Assembly: GCA_017428545.1 (NCBI GenBank)
Contig: JAFRQR010000002.1
Coordinates: forward strand, 62,001 to 126,000
Direction: 5' to 3'
DNA: 64,000 bases
DNA from: Clostridiales bacterium
GTDB lineage: Bacteria > Bacillota > Clostridia > Saccharofermentanales > Saccharofermentanaceae
The position numbers were made by a program, and so were the translations under genes. The notes under the pieces were generated by a model that worked only from the letters and a program-made list of their open reading frames with translations, did not search any database and was not told the origin of the DNA. Shown piece after piece: positions 1 through 8,075 of the stretch. How positions within the stretch are numbered: position 1 is the first letter of the stretch; each line of letters opens with the position of its first letter.

Positions 1-171
1 GCTTTGGATCCCATGAAGGTGCTTCTCCGCGGATATGCCCGCGCCACCGACAAAGACGGCCGGACAGTTGATTCTGTAAAATGTGTTAATATAATGGAAG
101 AGGTTTTGATCTCGGTATCGGATGGTGTTATCCGGACAAGCGTAACGGGAATCGAGGCAAAAGAGGGTTAA
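1..171 (+). CDS. xseA: Exodeoxyribonuclease VII large subunit, C-terminal end (partial)
   Basis: The window opens inside a rightward frame that runs 56 codons to a TAA at 169-171. The encoded tail contains LLRGYA, then a D-G turn and a final VSDGVIRTSV segment, which is how XseA proteins end. XseA is the large subunit of exonuclease VII, a cytoplasmic enzyme that degrades single-stranded DNA to oligonucleotides. The small subunit gene starts 3 nt downstream, the usual xseA-xseB coupling, which supports the call more than the short sequence alone. The 5' part lies outside the window. Confidence 0.85.
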   Translation, partial: ALDPMKVLLRGYARATDKDGRTVDSVKCVNIMEEVLISVSDGVIRTSVTGIEAKEG

Positions 172-174
172 GAA

Positions 175-405
175 ATGGCTGAGAAAAAGAATGACATGAC
201 ATATGAGCAGGCGGTCGCCGAGCTCGAAGAGATCATCCGTAGACTTGAATCGGGTGAGGCAACACTGGATGAATCGATCGCGCTTTATTCTCGAGGCATG
301 GAACTTTCTAAGTTCTGTAAAGACAAGCTGGATTCTATCGTAAAGAAGATCAGCATCCTCGGTCAGGACGGCTCGAGCGAAAGTGCTTTTGGAGAAGAGA
401 AATGA
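175..405 (+). CDS. xseB: Exodeoxyribonuclease VII small subunit
   Basis: This 76-residue protein has the typical XseB pattern: MTYEQAVAELEEIIRRLESG near the N terminus, then LDESIALYSRGMEL. Several small subunits coat the XseA catalytic chain to form exonuclease VII. The length matches the family (about 70-85 residues). It starts 3 nt after xseA and its stop overlaps the ispA start by 4 nt (ATGA), so the three genes are almost certainly co-transcribed and translationally coupled. Confidence 0.95.
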   Translation: MAEKKNDMTYEQAVAELEEIIRRLESGEATLDESIALYSRGMELSKFCKDKLDSIVKKISILGQDGSSESAFGEEK

Positions 406-1304
406 CAGAGAAGATCTCCTATTTTATGAAAAAGTACCAGGACCGCATCGAAGAGCTTCTTTTGGATGTGTTTCCGTCTGAACTATCGGAAGATCCGACG
501 GTAAAAGCGGCGATGTACAGCCTTCTTGCCGGCGGTAAGCGTATCCGCCCTGTTCTTATGTACATGGTTTCCGAGATGCTTAAGATCGATCTTAAAGACG
601 TCGATGATTTTGCCGCGGCCATGGAGATGGTCCACACATATTCACTGATACATGACGATCTTCCGTGCATGGATGATGACTGTTTAAGAAGAGGTAAGCC
701 GACCTGCCATGTCGCGCATGGTGAGGCATTTGCGCTTCTTGCGGGCGATGCACTTTTGAATCGTGCTTTCGAACGTGTGCTTGTTGCCGTTACCAAGGAT
801 CCGGCAAATGCTTCCGCGGCTTCTTACTTTGCCGGTAATACCGGTATCCTCGGCATGATCGGCGGACAGAGCATCGATCTTGCATCGGAAGGAAAGAAAA
901 TCGAGACGGGACTTCTTTGTGAACTTCACGAAAAGAAGACAGGCGCTCTGATCAATGCTTCCTGCCTGATCCCGTATTTCATTTATGCTTCCAGAAACGG
1001 TGAAGATAAGAAGCTTTATGATCTGATCCACCGTTTCTCCGCAGGGACGGGTCTCGGATTTCAGATCAAGGACGATCTTTTGGATGTTCAGGCCGATCAA
1101 TCTGTCCTCGGCAAAAGCACCGGTAAGGACGCAAGAGATAACAAATCCACATTCGTTACCGTTTTCGGCGAAAAGAGCGCCCAGCAGATGCTTGACGATA
1201 CCTATGGTGACGTTTATGAGGCTTTGGATGAGTTATCTTCTCTCGGATTTGATGTTACGGTACTTCGCCAGTTCAGCGATGTTCTGCAGAATAGGGTGCA
1301 GTGA
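402..1304 (+). CDS. ispA: Polyprenyl synthetase (farnesyl/geranyl diphosphate synthase)
   Basis: This is a 300-residue trans-isoprenyl diphosphate synthase that condenses IPP with allylic diphosphates. The first aspartate-rich motif is HDDLPCMDDD with the following RRGKPT, and the second is QIKDDLLD. Both bind Mg-diphosphate. Length and motif spacing fit the short-chain FPP synthase group. It overlaps xseB by 4 nt and is followed 3 nt later by dxs, so precursor supply (DXP synthase) and chain elongation are in one operon. Chain-length specificity (C15 versus C20) cannot be read with certainty. Confidence 0.92.
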   Translation: MTEKISYFMKKYQDRIEELLLDVFPSELSEDPTVKAAMYSLLAGGKRIRPVLMYMVSEMLKIDLKDVDDFAAAMEMVHTYSLIHDDLPCMDDDCLRRGKPTCHVAHGEAFALLAGDALLNRAFERVLVAVTKDPANASAASYFAGNTGILGMIGGQSIDLASEGKKIETGLLCELHEKKTGALINASCLIPYFIYASRNGEDKKLYDLIHRFSAGTGLGFQIKDDLLDVQADQSVLGKSTGKDARDNKSTFVTVFGEKSAQQMLDDTYGDVYEALDELSSLGFDVTVLRQFSDVLQNRVQ

Positions 1305-1307
1305 TCT

Positions 1308-3191
1308 ATGAAACCTACGCCTGTATTAGATACGATTAAGAGCCCGAATGATGTGGCCGGTCTTACTTTAGAAAAGAGTAAAGAACTCGCAGATGAACTT
1401 CGCGAGGTCATTATCGACCGTGTCAGTCAAAACGGCGGGCATCTGGCTTCGAGCCTGGGTGTCGTCGACCTTACGATCGCACTTCTTTCAGAGTTTACTC
1501 TTCCGCATGACCAGATCGTCTGGGACGTCGGACATCAGGCATATGCGTATAAGCTTCTGACCGGAAGAAAAGACCGTTTCGATACGCTACGTAAGTTCGG
1601 AGGTATTGCGGGATTTCCGAAGAGAAGTGAGAGTGAATACGATGTCTTTGGTGTCGGACACAGTAGTACGTCTGTATCTGCAGCTCTCGGACTTCTCCGT
1701 GCCAAGAAGCTTAAGGGTGATGACGGACACGTTATTGCCGTGATCGGTGACGGCGCGATGACCGGCGGAATGGCTTTTGAGGCCTTAGACGATACGGGCC
1801 ACTTTAATGAGAACCTTATCGTAATCTTAAATGATAACGAAATGTCGATCGACAAGAACGTCGGCGGCCTTTCCAAGGCGCTTTCCAATCTTCGTTCTTC
1901 GGCCGGATACATCCGTACCAAGGGAAAAGTCGAAAGATTCCTTCTTCATATTCCGCTCATCGGAAAGCCGATCGCTAAATTCTTAGTTGCGATCAAGACC
2001 TGGATCCGTCTTTTGATCCGCCGCAACAGCAAACCTGTCATTTTCGAGGATCTGGGATTTCAGTATTTCGGACCATTTGACGGTCATGACATCAAACTTC
2101 TCAAAAAGAAGCTGAAGATCGCCAAACAGGTAAAAGGTCCGGTACTTATCCACGTTGCGACTGAAAAAGGTAAAGGCTATAAGCTCGCCGAAGAAAATCC
2201 ATCTTCGTACCACGGCGTAGGTCCTTTTGACAGGGAAAAAGGCGTTCAGCCTTCCGACAAAAAGACATTTACGGATCAATTCTCCGAAAGCGTCATCGCC
2301 TGCGGCCAGAGACACGAGGATCTTGTGGCGATCTGTGCCGGCATGATGACGAGCACCGGTCTTGCCAACTTCCGAAAGAGCATGAAACTTCGTTTCTTCG
2401 ACGTCGGTATTGCCGAGCAGCACGCAGTGACGATGGCTGCCGGTATGGCCGTGAACGGATTCGTTCCTGTCGTAGCCCTGTACTCTACTTTTGCGCAGCG
2501 CGCATACGATCAGCTGCTTCACGATGTATGTCTTCAGAACCTTCACGTCGTTATGGCTTTGGACCGTGCCGGCATCGTCGGAGCCGACGGGATGACGCAT
2601 CAGGGCATCTACGATATCTCCATGATGCTCTCCATGCCGAATACCACGCTTCTTTCTCCTTGTAATTACGAGGAACTCGACCGGATGCTCGAATATGCCG
2701 TTTCCGAAGCAAAAGGACTTGTGGCGGTCAGATATCCTCGTGGAAGTCAGAGCGATGTCCTTGCCAAGATCCCGTCTTCCGAAGGTTTCGGTCCGCGAGT
2801 GATCCGTGAGGGCAGTAATATCGCGATCCTTTCTCTCGGCATCATGGCCGAACAGGCATTAGAAGCGGCAGATGAGCTTGCTGAAAAGGGAATCGATGCC
2901 CGTGTCATCGATGTCCGCTGTGTAAAGCCTGTTGATATTTCCGCGTGGAAAGAACTGCTCATGGACATAGACCGTGTCGTGACGATCGAGGACGGCATTG
3001 CGCATGCAGGTTTCGGGTCTTACCTTCTTTCCGTACTTGAAGAGGAGGGCGGGTTTAAGTGCGTCAAGGATTTCACGATCCTCGGCGTCAGTGATCATCC
3101 GCTTGAAGCAGGTGACAGAAAGCTCCTTCTTCAAAACGAAGGCATGGACAGCAAAAGCATCGTAGATGCCGTTTTCAAAAACTGGATCTGA
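1308..3191 (+). CDS. dxs: 1-deoxy-D-xylulose-5-phosphate synthase
   Basis: This 627-residue thiamine-diphosphate enzyme condenses pyruvate and glyceraldehyde-3-phosphate, the first step of the MEP isoprenoid pathway. The ThDP motif starts with GDGAMTGGMAFEAL and ends with NDNEMSI. The transketolase-like central domain carries DVGIAEQHAV and the PRG segment near residue 475. The family is usually 620-640 residues, so the gene is complete. It sits 3 nt after ispA. In Bacillus a TlyA-type rRNA methyltransferase gene commonly follows dxs. Here a 173-bp gap and nadK follow instead. Confidence 0.97.
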   Translation: MKPTPVLDTIKSPNDVAGLTLEKSKELADELREVIIDRVSQNGGHLASSLGVVDLTIALLSEFTLPHDQIVWDVGHQAYAYKLLTGRKDRFDTLRKFGGIAGFPKRSESEYDVFGVGHSSTSVSAALGLLRAKKLKGDDGHVIAVIGDGAMTGGMAFEALDDTGHFNENLIVILNDNEMSIDKNVGGLSKALSNLRSSAGYIRTKGKVERFLLHIPLIGKPIAKFLVAIKTWIRLLIRRNSKPVIFEDLGFQYFGPFDGHDIKLLKKKLKIAKQVKGPVLIHVATEKGKGYKLAEENPSSYHGVGPFDREKGVQPSDKKTFTDQFSESVIACGQRHEDLVAICAGMMTSTGLANFRKSMKLRFFDVGIAEQHAVTMAAGMAVNGFVPVVALYSTFAQRAYDQLLHDVCLQNLHVVMALDRAGIVGADGMTHQGIYDISMMLSMPNTTLLSPCNYEELDRMLEYAVSEAKGLVAVRYPRGSQSDVLAKIPSSEGFGPRVIREGSNIAILSLGIMAEQALEAADELAEKGIDARVIDVRCVKPVDISAWKELLMDIDRVVTIEDGIAHAGFGSYLLSVLEEEGGFKCVKDFTILGVSDHPLEAGDRKLLLQNEGMDSKSIVDAVFKNWI

Positions 3192-3311
3192 TCCTTCTTC
3201 AAAAAGTTTCACAACTACTCATATAAAATCATGCGCAGGTCTCCGATTCTCTGTATAATTCAATTGAAGACACGTTTTTGCATAAATACTGTATAAATCC
3301 ATGATTTGAGG

Positions 3312-3317
3312 TATAAT
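3312..3317 (+). promoter_or_regulatory. Candidate -10 box upstream of nadK
   Basis: The 173-bp gap between dxs and nadK (3192-3364) is AT-rich and has two exact TATAAT hexamers, at 3254 and 3312. Neither has a good -35 at 16-18 bp. The second lies 48 bp before the nadK start, so a nadK-argR-recN transcript probably begins here. No terminator hairpin is obvious in the gap. Confidence 0.35.
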
Positions 3318-3364
3318 TATGCAAGAATACGGAAGACATATAGGAAGGGAATGGGTAGACCACG

Positions 3365-4240
3365 ATGAAATTCGGTTTTCAGATCAATGAAGAAAAAGAC
3401 CCGAACTTCGATTTTTCTGCTTATGCGATCGGCGTGATCCAGGATAAAGGCGGAGAAGTCGTATTAAGTGATACGTATATCGATACGCCGCTGAAAGAAA
3501 TTCCGGGTGTGCGTTTTGCTTCCTATGAGGACTGCGACATTATCTTTTCCCTCGGCGGCGACGGAACCTTTCTTCGAGCTGCCCAGAAGTATCTTCAGTA
3601 CAATGTCCCGATGATCGGTGTTAACCTCGGAAGTATCGGTTTTATGACCGAGATCAATAAGGAAGACTTCGAGGATGCCGTGGATCGCCTTATGGCCGGG
3701 AAATATACCCGCGAGCACCGCTCCCAGCTGGATGTCACGCTGATGTCCGAGGACGGAACGGTAAAAGAACATGGTGTCTGTTTAAATGATGCCGTTATTG
3801 CGCGTGGACTTAATATGCATGTCGTGACTCTCGATCTTCTGATCGACCATGACCACGTCGAGCGTCTTTCCGGTGATGGTGTTATCCTTTCGACGGCGAC
3901 CGGATCTACCGCTTACTGCCTTGCCGCAGGCGGTCCGATCGTAAAACCGGAGCTTGATATCTTCATGGTCACTCCGATCTGTCCGCATACTCTTCATAAC
4001 AGAACATATATCGTTTCCGGCGACAGCACGCTGGAGATCATCATCGAGCGTTTCTCTGAGCCGCCGATCATCTCGCTCGACGGACGCCCGAACATCGAAC
4101 TTTCTTATCACGACCGTATCCTGATCAGAAAATCCGAGCAGGATGTCGTCGTTGCGAAACTTGGTTATAAGAACTTCTATCAGACCGTAAGACAGAAGAT
4201 CCGTGCAAGAGGTAGTTTCTATGAAGATGGCGAAAAATGA
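3365..4240 (+). CDS. nadK: NAD kinase
   Basis: This 291-residue protein phosphorylates NAD to NADP. It shows the family signature SLGGDGTFLRAA, then NLGSIGFMTE, and the substrate-binding STATGSTAYCLAAGGP. C-terminal beta-sandwich segments such as SLDGRPN are also typical. The gene lies 173 bp after dxs with its own promoter-like region. Its last 20 nt overlap the start of argR, which fits a nadK-argR-recN unit found across Bacillota. Confidence 0.95.
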   Translation: MKFGFQINEEKDPNFDFSAYAIGVIQDKGGEVVLSDTYIDTPLKEIPGVRFASYEDCDIIFSLGGDGTFLRAAQKYLQYNVPMIGVNLGSIGFMTEINKEDFEDAVDRLMAGKYTREHRSQLDVTLMSEDGTVKEHGVCLNDAVIARGLNMHVVTLDLLIDHDHVERLSGDGVILSTATGSTAYCLAAGGPIVKPELDIFMVTPICPHTLHNRTYIVSGDSTLEIIIERFSEPPIISLDGRPNIELSYHDRILIRKSEQDVVVAKLGYKNFYQTVRQKIRARGSFYEDGEK

Positions 4241-4697
4241 ACGACAGGAAGCGATGCTCCGTCTGGTCCGAGCGAAAGAGATCAGTACGCAGGAAGAACT
4301 GGCAAAAGCACTTGAGTCCGAAGGCTGGCAGGTGACGCAGGCTACGGTTTCACGTGACATCAAGGATCTGGGGATCATCAAGGTCACTCTTCCTTCCGGC
4401 GGTACGAAGTACAGTGTGCTCGACAGAACCGGTGATGTGGCTCCGGGAAGACTTCTTTCCGTATTCGCCCATTCGGTCCTTTCCAGTGATGTGGCGATGA
4501 ATCTTGTTGTTATCCGTACACTTCCGGGTATGGCCAATGCGGCAGCTTCGGCTCTCGATTCCATCCATCTTTCCGGTGTGGTCGGATCCATCGCAGGTGA
4601 TGATACCGTATTTGTCGCGACCCCGAGTCCCGAGGATGCCCTTGCGATCCAGGCGACCATTAAAGATATGAACAACCGCATCAACGCGGATCTGTAA
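4221..4697 (+). CDS. argR: Arginine repressor ArgR
   Basis: This 158-residue transcription factor has an N-terminal winged helix (STQEELAKALESEGWQVTQA, with SRDIKDLGI as recognition region) and a C-terminal hexamerisation and arginine-binding domain with GSIAGDDTVFVATPS. In relatives it represses arginine synthesis and activates catabolism when arginine is bound. I place the start at the ATG at 4221 because an AGAGG lies about 8 nt upstream. An in-frame GTG at 4203 is possible but has no ribosome site. It overlaps nadK by 20 nt and is followed 12 nt later by recN. Confidence 0.93.
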   Translation: MKMAKNERQEAMLRLVRAKEISTQEELAKALESEGWQVTQATVSRDIKDLGIIKVTLPSGGTKYSVLDRTGDVAPGRLLSVFAHSVLSSDVAMNLVVIRTLPGMANAAASALDSIHLSGVVGSIAGDDTVFVATPSPEDALAIQATIKDMNNRINADL

Positions 4698-4709
4698 GAG
4701 AGGTCATTA

Positions 4710-6383
4710 GTGTTAGTCAGTCTCACGATACAGGATTTTGCCATAGTCGAGTATGCGTCTTTTACACCGGGAAAAGGACTTAATATCCTCACCGGTGAGA
4801 CCGGCGCGGGTAAATCTCTGATCATTGACGCGATCTCGGCGCTTCTGGGCCATCGCATCGGCAGGGATTATGTCCGCAAAGACAGTAGCAAAGCCGTCAT
4901 CGAGGCCGTCTTTGATGATATCGGTTCTGTAGTTCCGAAAGAGATGATCGAAGAATTCGGGATCGAAGTAGAAGATGACACGCTGATCCTCCTTCGTGAG
5001 ATCAGTAAAGACGGCAGAAGTATCGTCCGCATTAACGGCCGGGTCATGCCGGTTTCCGTTTTGAAAACCATCGGTTCCTACCTTGTAGATATCCACGGGC
5101 AGCATGACCAGCAGACGATCTTCGACAGTTCCAAACATCTCGGTATCCTGGATGATTACACGGGAGATGCGATCGATCCGCACATTGCCGCTTTTTCGGC
5201 AAAACTTAATGAATACCGCGAGATATTGAATCTTCGTAAACAGTATGAAAGTGATCCGGAAAAGAGCCGGCAGATGCAGGATCTTCTTTCGTATCAGATC
5301 AAAGAGATCGAGGACGGTGCTTTTCAAGAGGGAGAGGAAGAAGAGCTTGTCGAGAAACTCAAGATCTTAAAACAGGAGGAGAAGAGACGATTCCACTTGT
5401 CTTTTGTCCTGGGAGCTTTATCGACCGACGATTCGGCCTCTCCGCTTTCGGCGCTTCAGACGGCATCGGAACACCTTGAAGCGCTTTGCCAGATCGATCC
5501 GTCATATTCCGAAAACGCTCAGCAGCTGCATTCGCTGGTCATGGATCTTGAAGGGCTTCAGGATTCGCTTGGCTCCTTGGATGCTCTTGGTTCTGACTCT
5601 TACGACGAAGTCGAGGCACGTCTCGAAAAGCTCCGCTCCTGTACGGTGAAGTACGGCGGTTCGGTCGCTGCAATGAACGAGTTTTTGGAGTCTGCGAAGA
5701 ACCGGCTGGAAATGCTCCGCGAGGGTGATACCAAGATCAAACAGCTGAATACTGAACGCTCGCGTATTGAAAAAGAACTCATTGCTCTTGCGGATAAGAT
5801 CCATGATATCCGTGTCGAAGCAGGAAAAAGGCTCTCTGCGGATATCGTAGCCGAGGTCCGTTTCTTAGGACTTTCCAATGCAACCTTTGACGTTTCCTTT
5901 ACGAAACGCCCGAAAGAGCGGTTCTTCAGCAAGACCGGATATGATGAAGTGGAATTTTTGTTCTCCGCTAATAAGGGCGAAGACTTAAAACCATTATCCA
6001 AGACGGCATCCGGCGGTGAAGCGGCACGTATCATGCTGGCCATTAAAACGATCCTGGCAAGAGCAGATGCTACTCCGGTTTTGATCTTTGATGAAGTCGA
6101 TTCCGGTATTTCCGGTGAGGCGGCCAAGGCTGTATCTCAGTCCATGAAGAAACTTTCGAAGTTCCATCAGGTATTCTGTGTAACCCACATGGGTCAGATC
6201 GCTGCCGCCGCGGACCAGCATTTCTTCATTTCCAAGGATCAGAGCGGGGAGAGGACCAAGACCAATATTGCTGAACTCGGCGATTCCGGACGGATCATGG
6301 AAGTCGCAAGGCTTCTTTCCGGCAACTCCTCCGATGAACAATCTCAGCGGCTGGCGAAAAAACTGATTCAGGAAAGAAAATAA
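4710..6383 (+). CDS. recN: DNA repair protein RecN
   Basis: This 557-residue SMC-like ATPase acts in double-strand break repair. The N-terminal Walker A is GETGAGKSLIIDAI, followed by a Q-loop segment DIHGQHDQQ. A long coiled coil covers about residues 150-350. The C-terminal half has the signature TASGGEAARIMLAIK and Walker B LIFDEVDSGISG. It starts with GTG, supported by AGAGAGG 6 nt upstream. No SOS box is visible upstream, unlike recN in some species, so it is probably expressed with argR. The gene ends 11 nt before a long palindrome. Confidence 0.96.
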   Translation: MLVSLTIQDFAIVEYASFTPGKGLNILTGETGAGKSLIIDAISALLGHRIGRDYVRKDSSKAVIEAVFDDIGSVVPKEMIEEFGIEVEDDTLILLREISKDGRSIVRINGRVMPVSVLKTIGSYLVDIHGQHDQQTIFDSSKHLGILDDYTGDAIDPHIAAFSAKLNEYREILNLRKQYESDPEKSRQMQDLLSYQIKEIEDGAFQEGEEEELVEKLKILKQEEKRRFHLSFVLGALSTDDSASPLSALQTASEHLEALCQIDPSYSENAQQLHSLVMDLEGLQDSLGSLDALGSDSYDEVEARLEKLRSCTVKYGGSVAAMNEFLESAKNRLEMLREGDTKIKQLNTERSRIEKELIALADKIHDIRVEAGKRLSADIVAEVRFLGLSNATFDVSFTKRPKERFFSKTGYDEVEFLFSANKGEDLKPLSKTASGGEAARIMLAIKTILARADATPVLIFDEVDSGISGEAAKAVSQSMKKLSKFHQVFCVTHMGQIAAAADQHFFISKDQSGERTKTNIAELGDSGRIMEVARLLSGNSSDEQSQRLAKKLIQERK

Positions 6384-6394
6384 CGCAAGAATTT

Positions 6395-6485
6395 AATTGT
6401 TAAGAGAAAAGAAAAGCTTTCGAAAGCCTCCGCAGGGCGAAGCCCGAGGCACAGCTGAGAAAGCTTTATCTTTTCTCATTCAATT
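6395..6485. repeat. Long bulged palindrome, copy A (between recN and the RluD-like gene)
   Basis: Outer arms at 6395-6421 and 6459-6485 pair over about 23 of 27 positions (GAGAAAAGA and AAAGCTTTC with their complements). The core 6422-6458 folds again: GCCTC pairs with GAGGC (6426-6430/6446-6450), CGCA bulges on the 5' side, and GGGC/GCCC closes a GAA loop. The sequence GCCTCCGCAGG is identical to part of copy C on the opposite strand. It lies between convergent genes and its right arm overlaps the last codons of the leftward gene, so it can terminate both. See copies C, D and E. Confidence 0.8.
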
Positions 6486-7363
6486 AAGTTCTTCATATCG
6501 TCGGGCATCTCTGAGGTGAATTCCATCCATTCATTTGTGATTGGATGATAGAAGCCGAGTTTGCAGGCGTGAAGTGCCTGACGTGAGATTTTGTCCTCGT
6601 TTTCGATATGTTCCATTTCGGGATTCGGGAAGTCATTGGAGGCAGGTCCGTAAAGTCCGTCTCCGACGAGCGGGTGTCCGAGATACAGGGAATGTACACG
6701 TATCTGGTGGCACCTTCCCGTTTCAAGCTTATATGAAACTACGGACAAGTTCTTTTCGGGCAGTTTCTGAATCGTTTTATAGTGGGTAACGGATGGATGA
6801 CCGTCCTCACGGACGATACGGATCATGATCGAGTTCTCATCACGGCCGATTGGTCTGTCGATCGTTCCTTCTTCCGGATCAAAGGTTCCGTAAACGATGC
6901 CGACATACTCCTTTTCCATTTTGTTTTTGGAAACCGTATTGTGCGCATATCCGTTTTTGGCTATGACGATCAGGCCTGAGGTTTCACGGTCCAGACGCAT
7001 GATCGGGTGAAGCCTTTGGTCACAGAGCCTTTGGATAAGTGAGTCATCCATGTGCTGCCAGGAAGGGTGGGTGACCAGATTTCCCGGCTTTTCACATACG
7101 ACGATCCAGTCATCTTCGTAATATACTTTAATATCTGTATCAGGTTTAGTATGGATGATCCCTTCGGCGTCATCATAGATAATATGAACTTCATCTCCGG
7201 CTGATGTCTCGGTGATCATGCGGGATTTAAATCCATTTATATACAATTCACCGTAAAGACGGATGCGTTTGCACAGAAGATTGGACATCTGATATCTGTC
7301 TCTCAGGATGTCATAGATCTTCCTGCCATCGTCTTCCTTCTGGATCTTAAATGTCAGCTGCAT
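6476..7363 (-). CDS. RluD-family pseudouridine synthase
   Basis: This 295-residue enzyme isomerises uridine in rRNA or tRNA. An S4-like RNA-binding segment occupies about residues 15-70. The catalytic motif is MRLDRETSGLIVIAKN with the active Asp. GRCHQIRVH and GDGLYG are further RluA/RluD signatures. The start is taken at the ATG at 7361-7363 because AGATGGGGG precedes it. A longer open frame upstream lacks a ribosome site and is low in complexity. RluA, RluC and RluD paralogues cannot be told apart here, so no symbol is given. It converges on recN. Confidence 0.9.
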   Translation of the reverse strand: MQLTFKIQKEDDGRKIYDILRDRYQMSNLLCKRIRLYGELYINGFKSRMITETSAGDEVHIIYDDAEGIIHTKPDTDIKVYYEDDWIVVCEKPGNLVTHPSWQHMDDSLIQRLCDQRLHPIMRLDRETSGLIVIAKNGYAHNTVSKNKMEKEYVGIVYGTFDPEEGTIDRPIGRDENSIMIRIVREDGHPSVTHYKTIQKLPEKNLSVVSYKLETGRCHQIRVHSLYLGHPLVGDGLYGPASNDFPNPEMEHIENEDKISRQALHACKLGFYHPITNEWMEFTSEMPDDMKNLIE

Positions 7364-7393
7364 ATTGCCCCCATCTGGTCGGATTCGGTTCTC

Positions 7394-7422
7394 ATTGTAA
7401 CTTCTAATCAATAAAAATGAAA
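7394..7422 (-). promoter_or_regulatory. Promoter of the RluD-like gene
   Basis: On the minus strand TTTCAT (7417-7422) and TACAAT (7394-7399) are separated by 17 nt, a fair sigma-A promoter about 30 nt before the start codon. A consensus SOS box at 7431-7442 lies just upstream of the -35. Confidence 0.5.
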
Positions 7423-7430
7423 GTCGGAAG

Positions 7431-7442
7431 GAACGAGTGTTC
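7431..7442. promoter_or_regulatory. SOS (LexA/DinR) box without an obvious SOS gene
   Basis: GAACGAGTGTTC fits the Gram-positive LexA consensus GAAC-RNRY-GTTY exactly, the same class as the box in front of recA at 33247. It lies in the 221-bp divergent region, 68 bp from the RluD-like start and about 142 bp before the hydrogenase operon. It could damp either promoter, or be chance. Confidence 0.5.
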
Positions 7443-7584
7443 ACTATGTCGAAATGATTTTCATTTTGCCTAAAATCTGTGTCGATTTTGTTATTTTTCG
7501 GGCGAAGTTGACAAGATTTTTCCTCTTTTCCATTGAGTAGAATTTGAGGATATGTTATCCTACCATGTGGGAGGTGAGTCAACT

Positions 7585-8073
7585 GTGGGAAAACAAAAAA
7601 TGACTCCGGAAGAAATGAGCGCAAAGCTCGATGAAGTTCTTTCGAAATACAAGGGCCAGGGCCAGAAGGCTTTGATGGCCACATTGCAGCAGGCTCAGGA
7701 AATTTACGGCTATCTGCCGCTTCCTGTCCAGAGAAAAGTAGCGGATGCTCTTGAGGTATCTGTTGCTGAGGTTTACGGCGTAATTTCGTTCTATTCTTTC
7801 TTCTCGCTCAAGCCGAAGGGAGAAAACGCAATCAGCGTATGCCTGGGTACAGCTTGCTATGTTAAAGGTTCGCAGGCCCTGCTCGACAAGATCGAGGATG
7901 TATTGGGCATTAAGAACGGTGACGTTACCAAAGACGGTAAGTTCTCCATCTCTGCGTGCCGCTGCGTAGGTGCCTGTGGTTTGGCACCGGTTATCATGGT
8001 CGGTGACGATGTATATGGTCGTCTGACACCGGATGAAATTCCCGGTATTATCGCAAAGTATAAGGAGGCTTAA
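7585..8073 (+). CDS. hydC: NADH-linked [FeFe] hydrogenase, NuoE-like [2Fe-2S] subunit
   Basis: This 162-residue thioredoxin-fold ferredoxin matches HydC/HndA/NuoE. The four cluster cysteines lie in CLGTACYVKG and CRCVGACGLAP. The helical N-terminal region (LMATLQQAQEIYGYLP) is typical. It passes electrons between the flavin subunit and the hydrogenase. GTG at 7585 is chosen as start because GGAGG lies about 10 nt upstream. The upstream in-frame ATG at 7552 has poor spacing. A TTGACA at 7508 may be the operon -35, but I see no -10 at proper spacing. It is the first gene of a three-gene operon, with 2 nt to hydB. Confidence 0.93.
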   Translation: MGKQKMTPEEMSAKLDEVLSKYKGQGQKALMATLQQAQEIYGYLPLPVQRKVADALEVSVAEVYGVISFYSFFSLKPKGENAISVCLGTACYVKGSQALLDKIEDVLGIKNGDVTKDGKFSISACRCVGACGLAPVIMVGDDVYGRLTPDEIPGIIAKYKEA

Positions 8074-8075
8074 TC

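Noticed and set aside
7505..7545. Complete sigma-A promoter for the hydrogenase operon from TTGACA at 7508
   Set aside because: The only good -10 (TAGAAT, 7538) is 24 nt away, too far for a standard promoter, so I do not annotate it.
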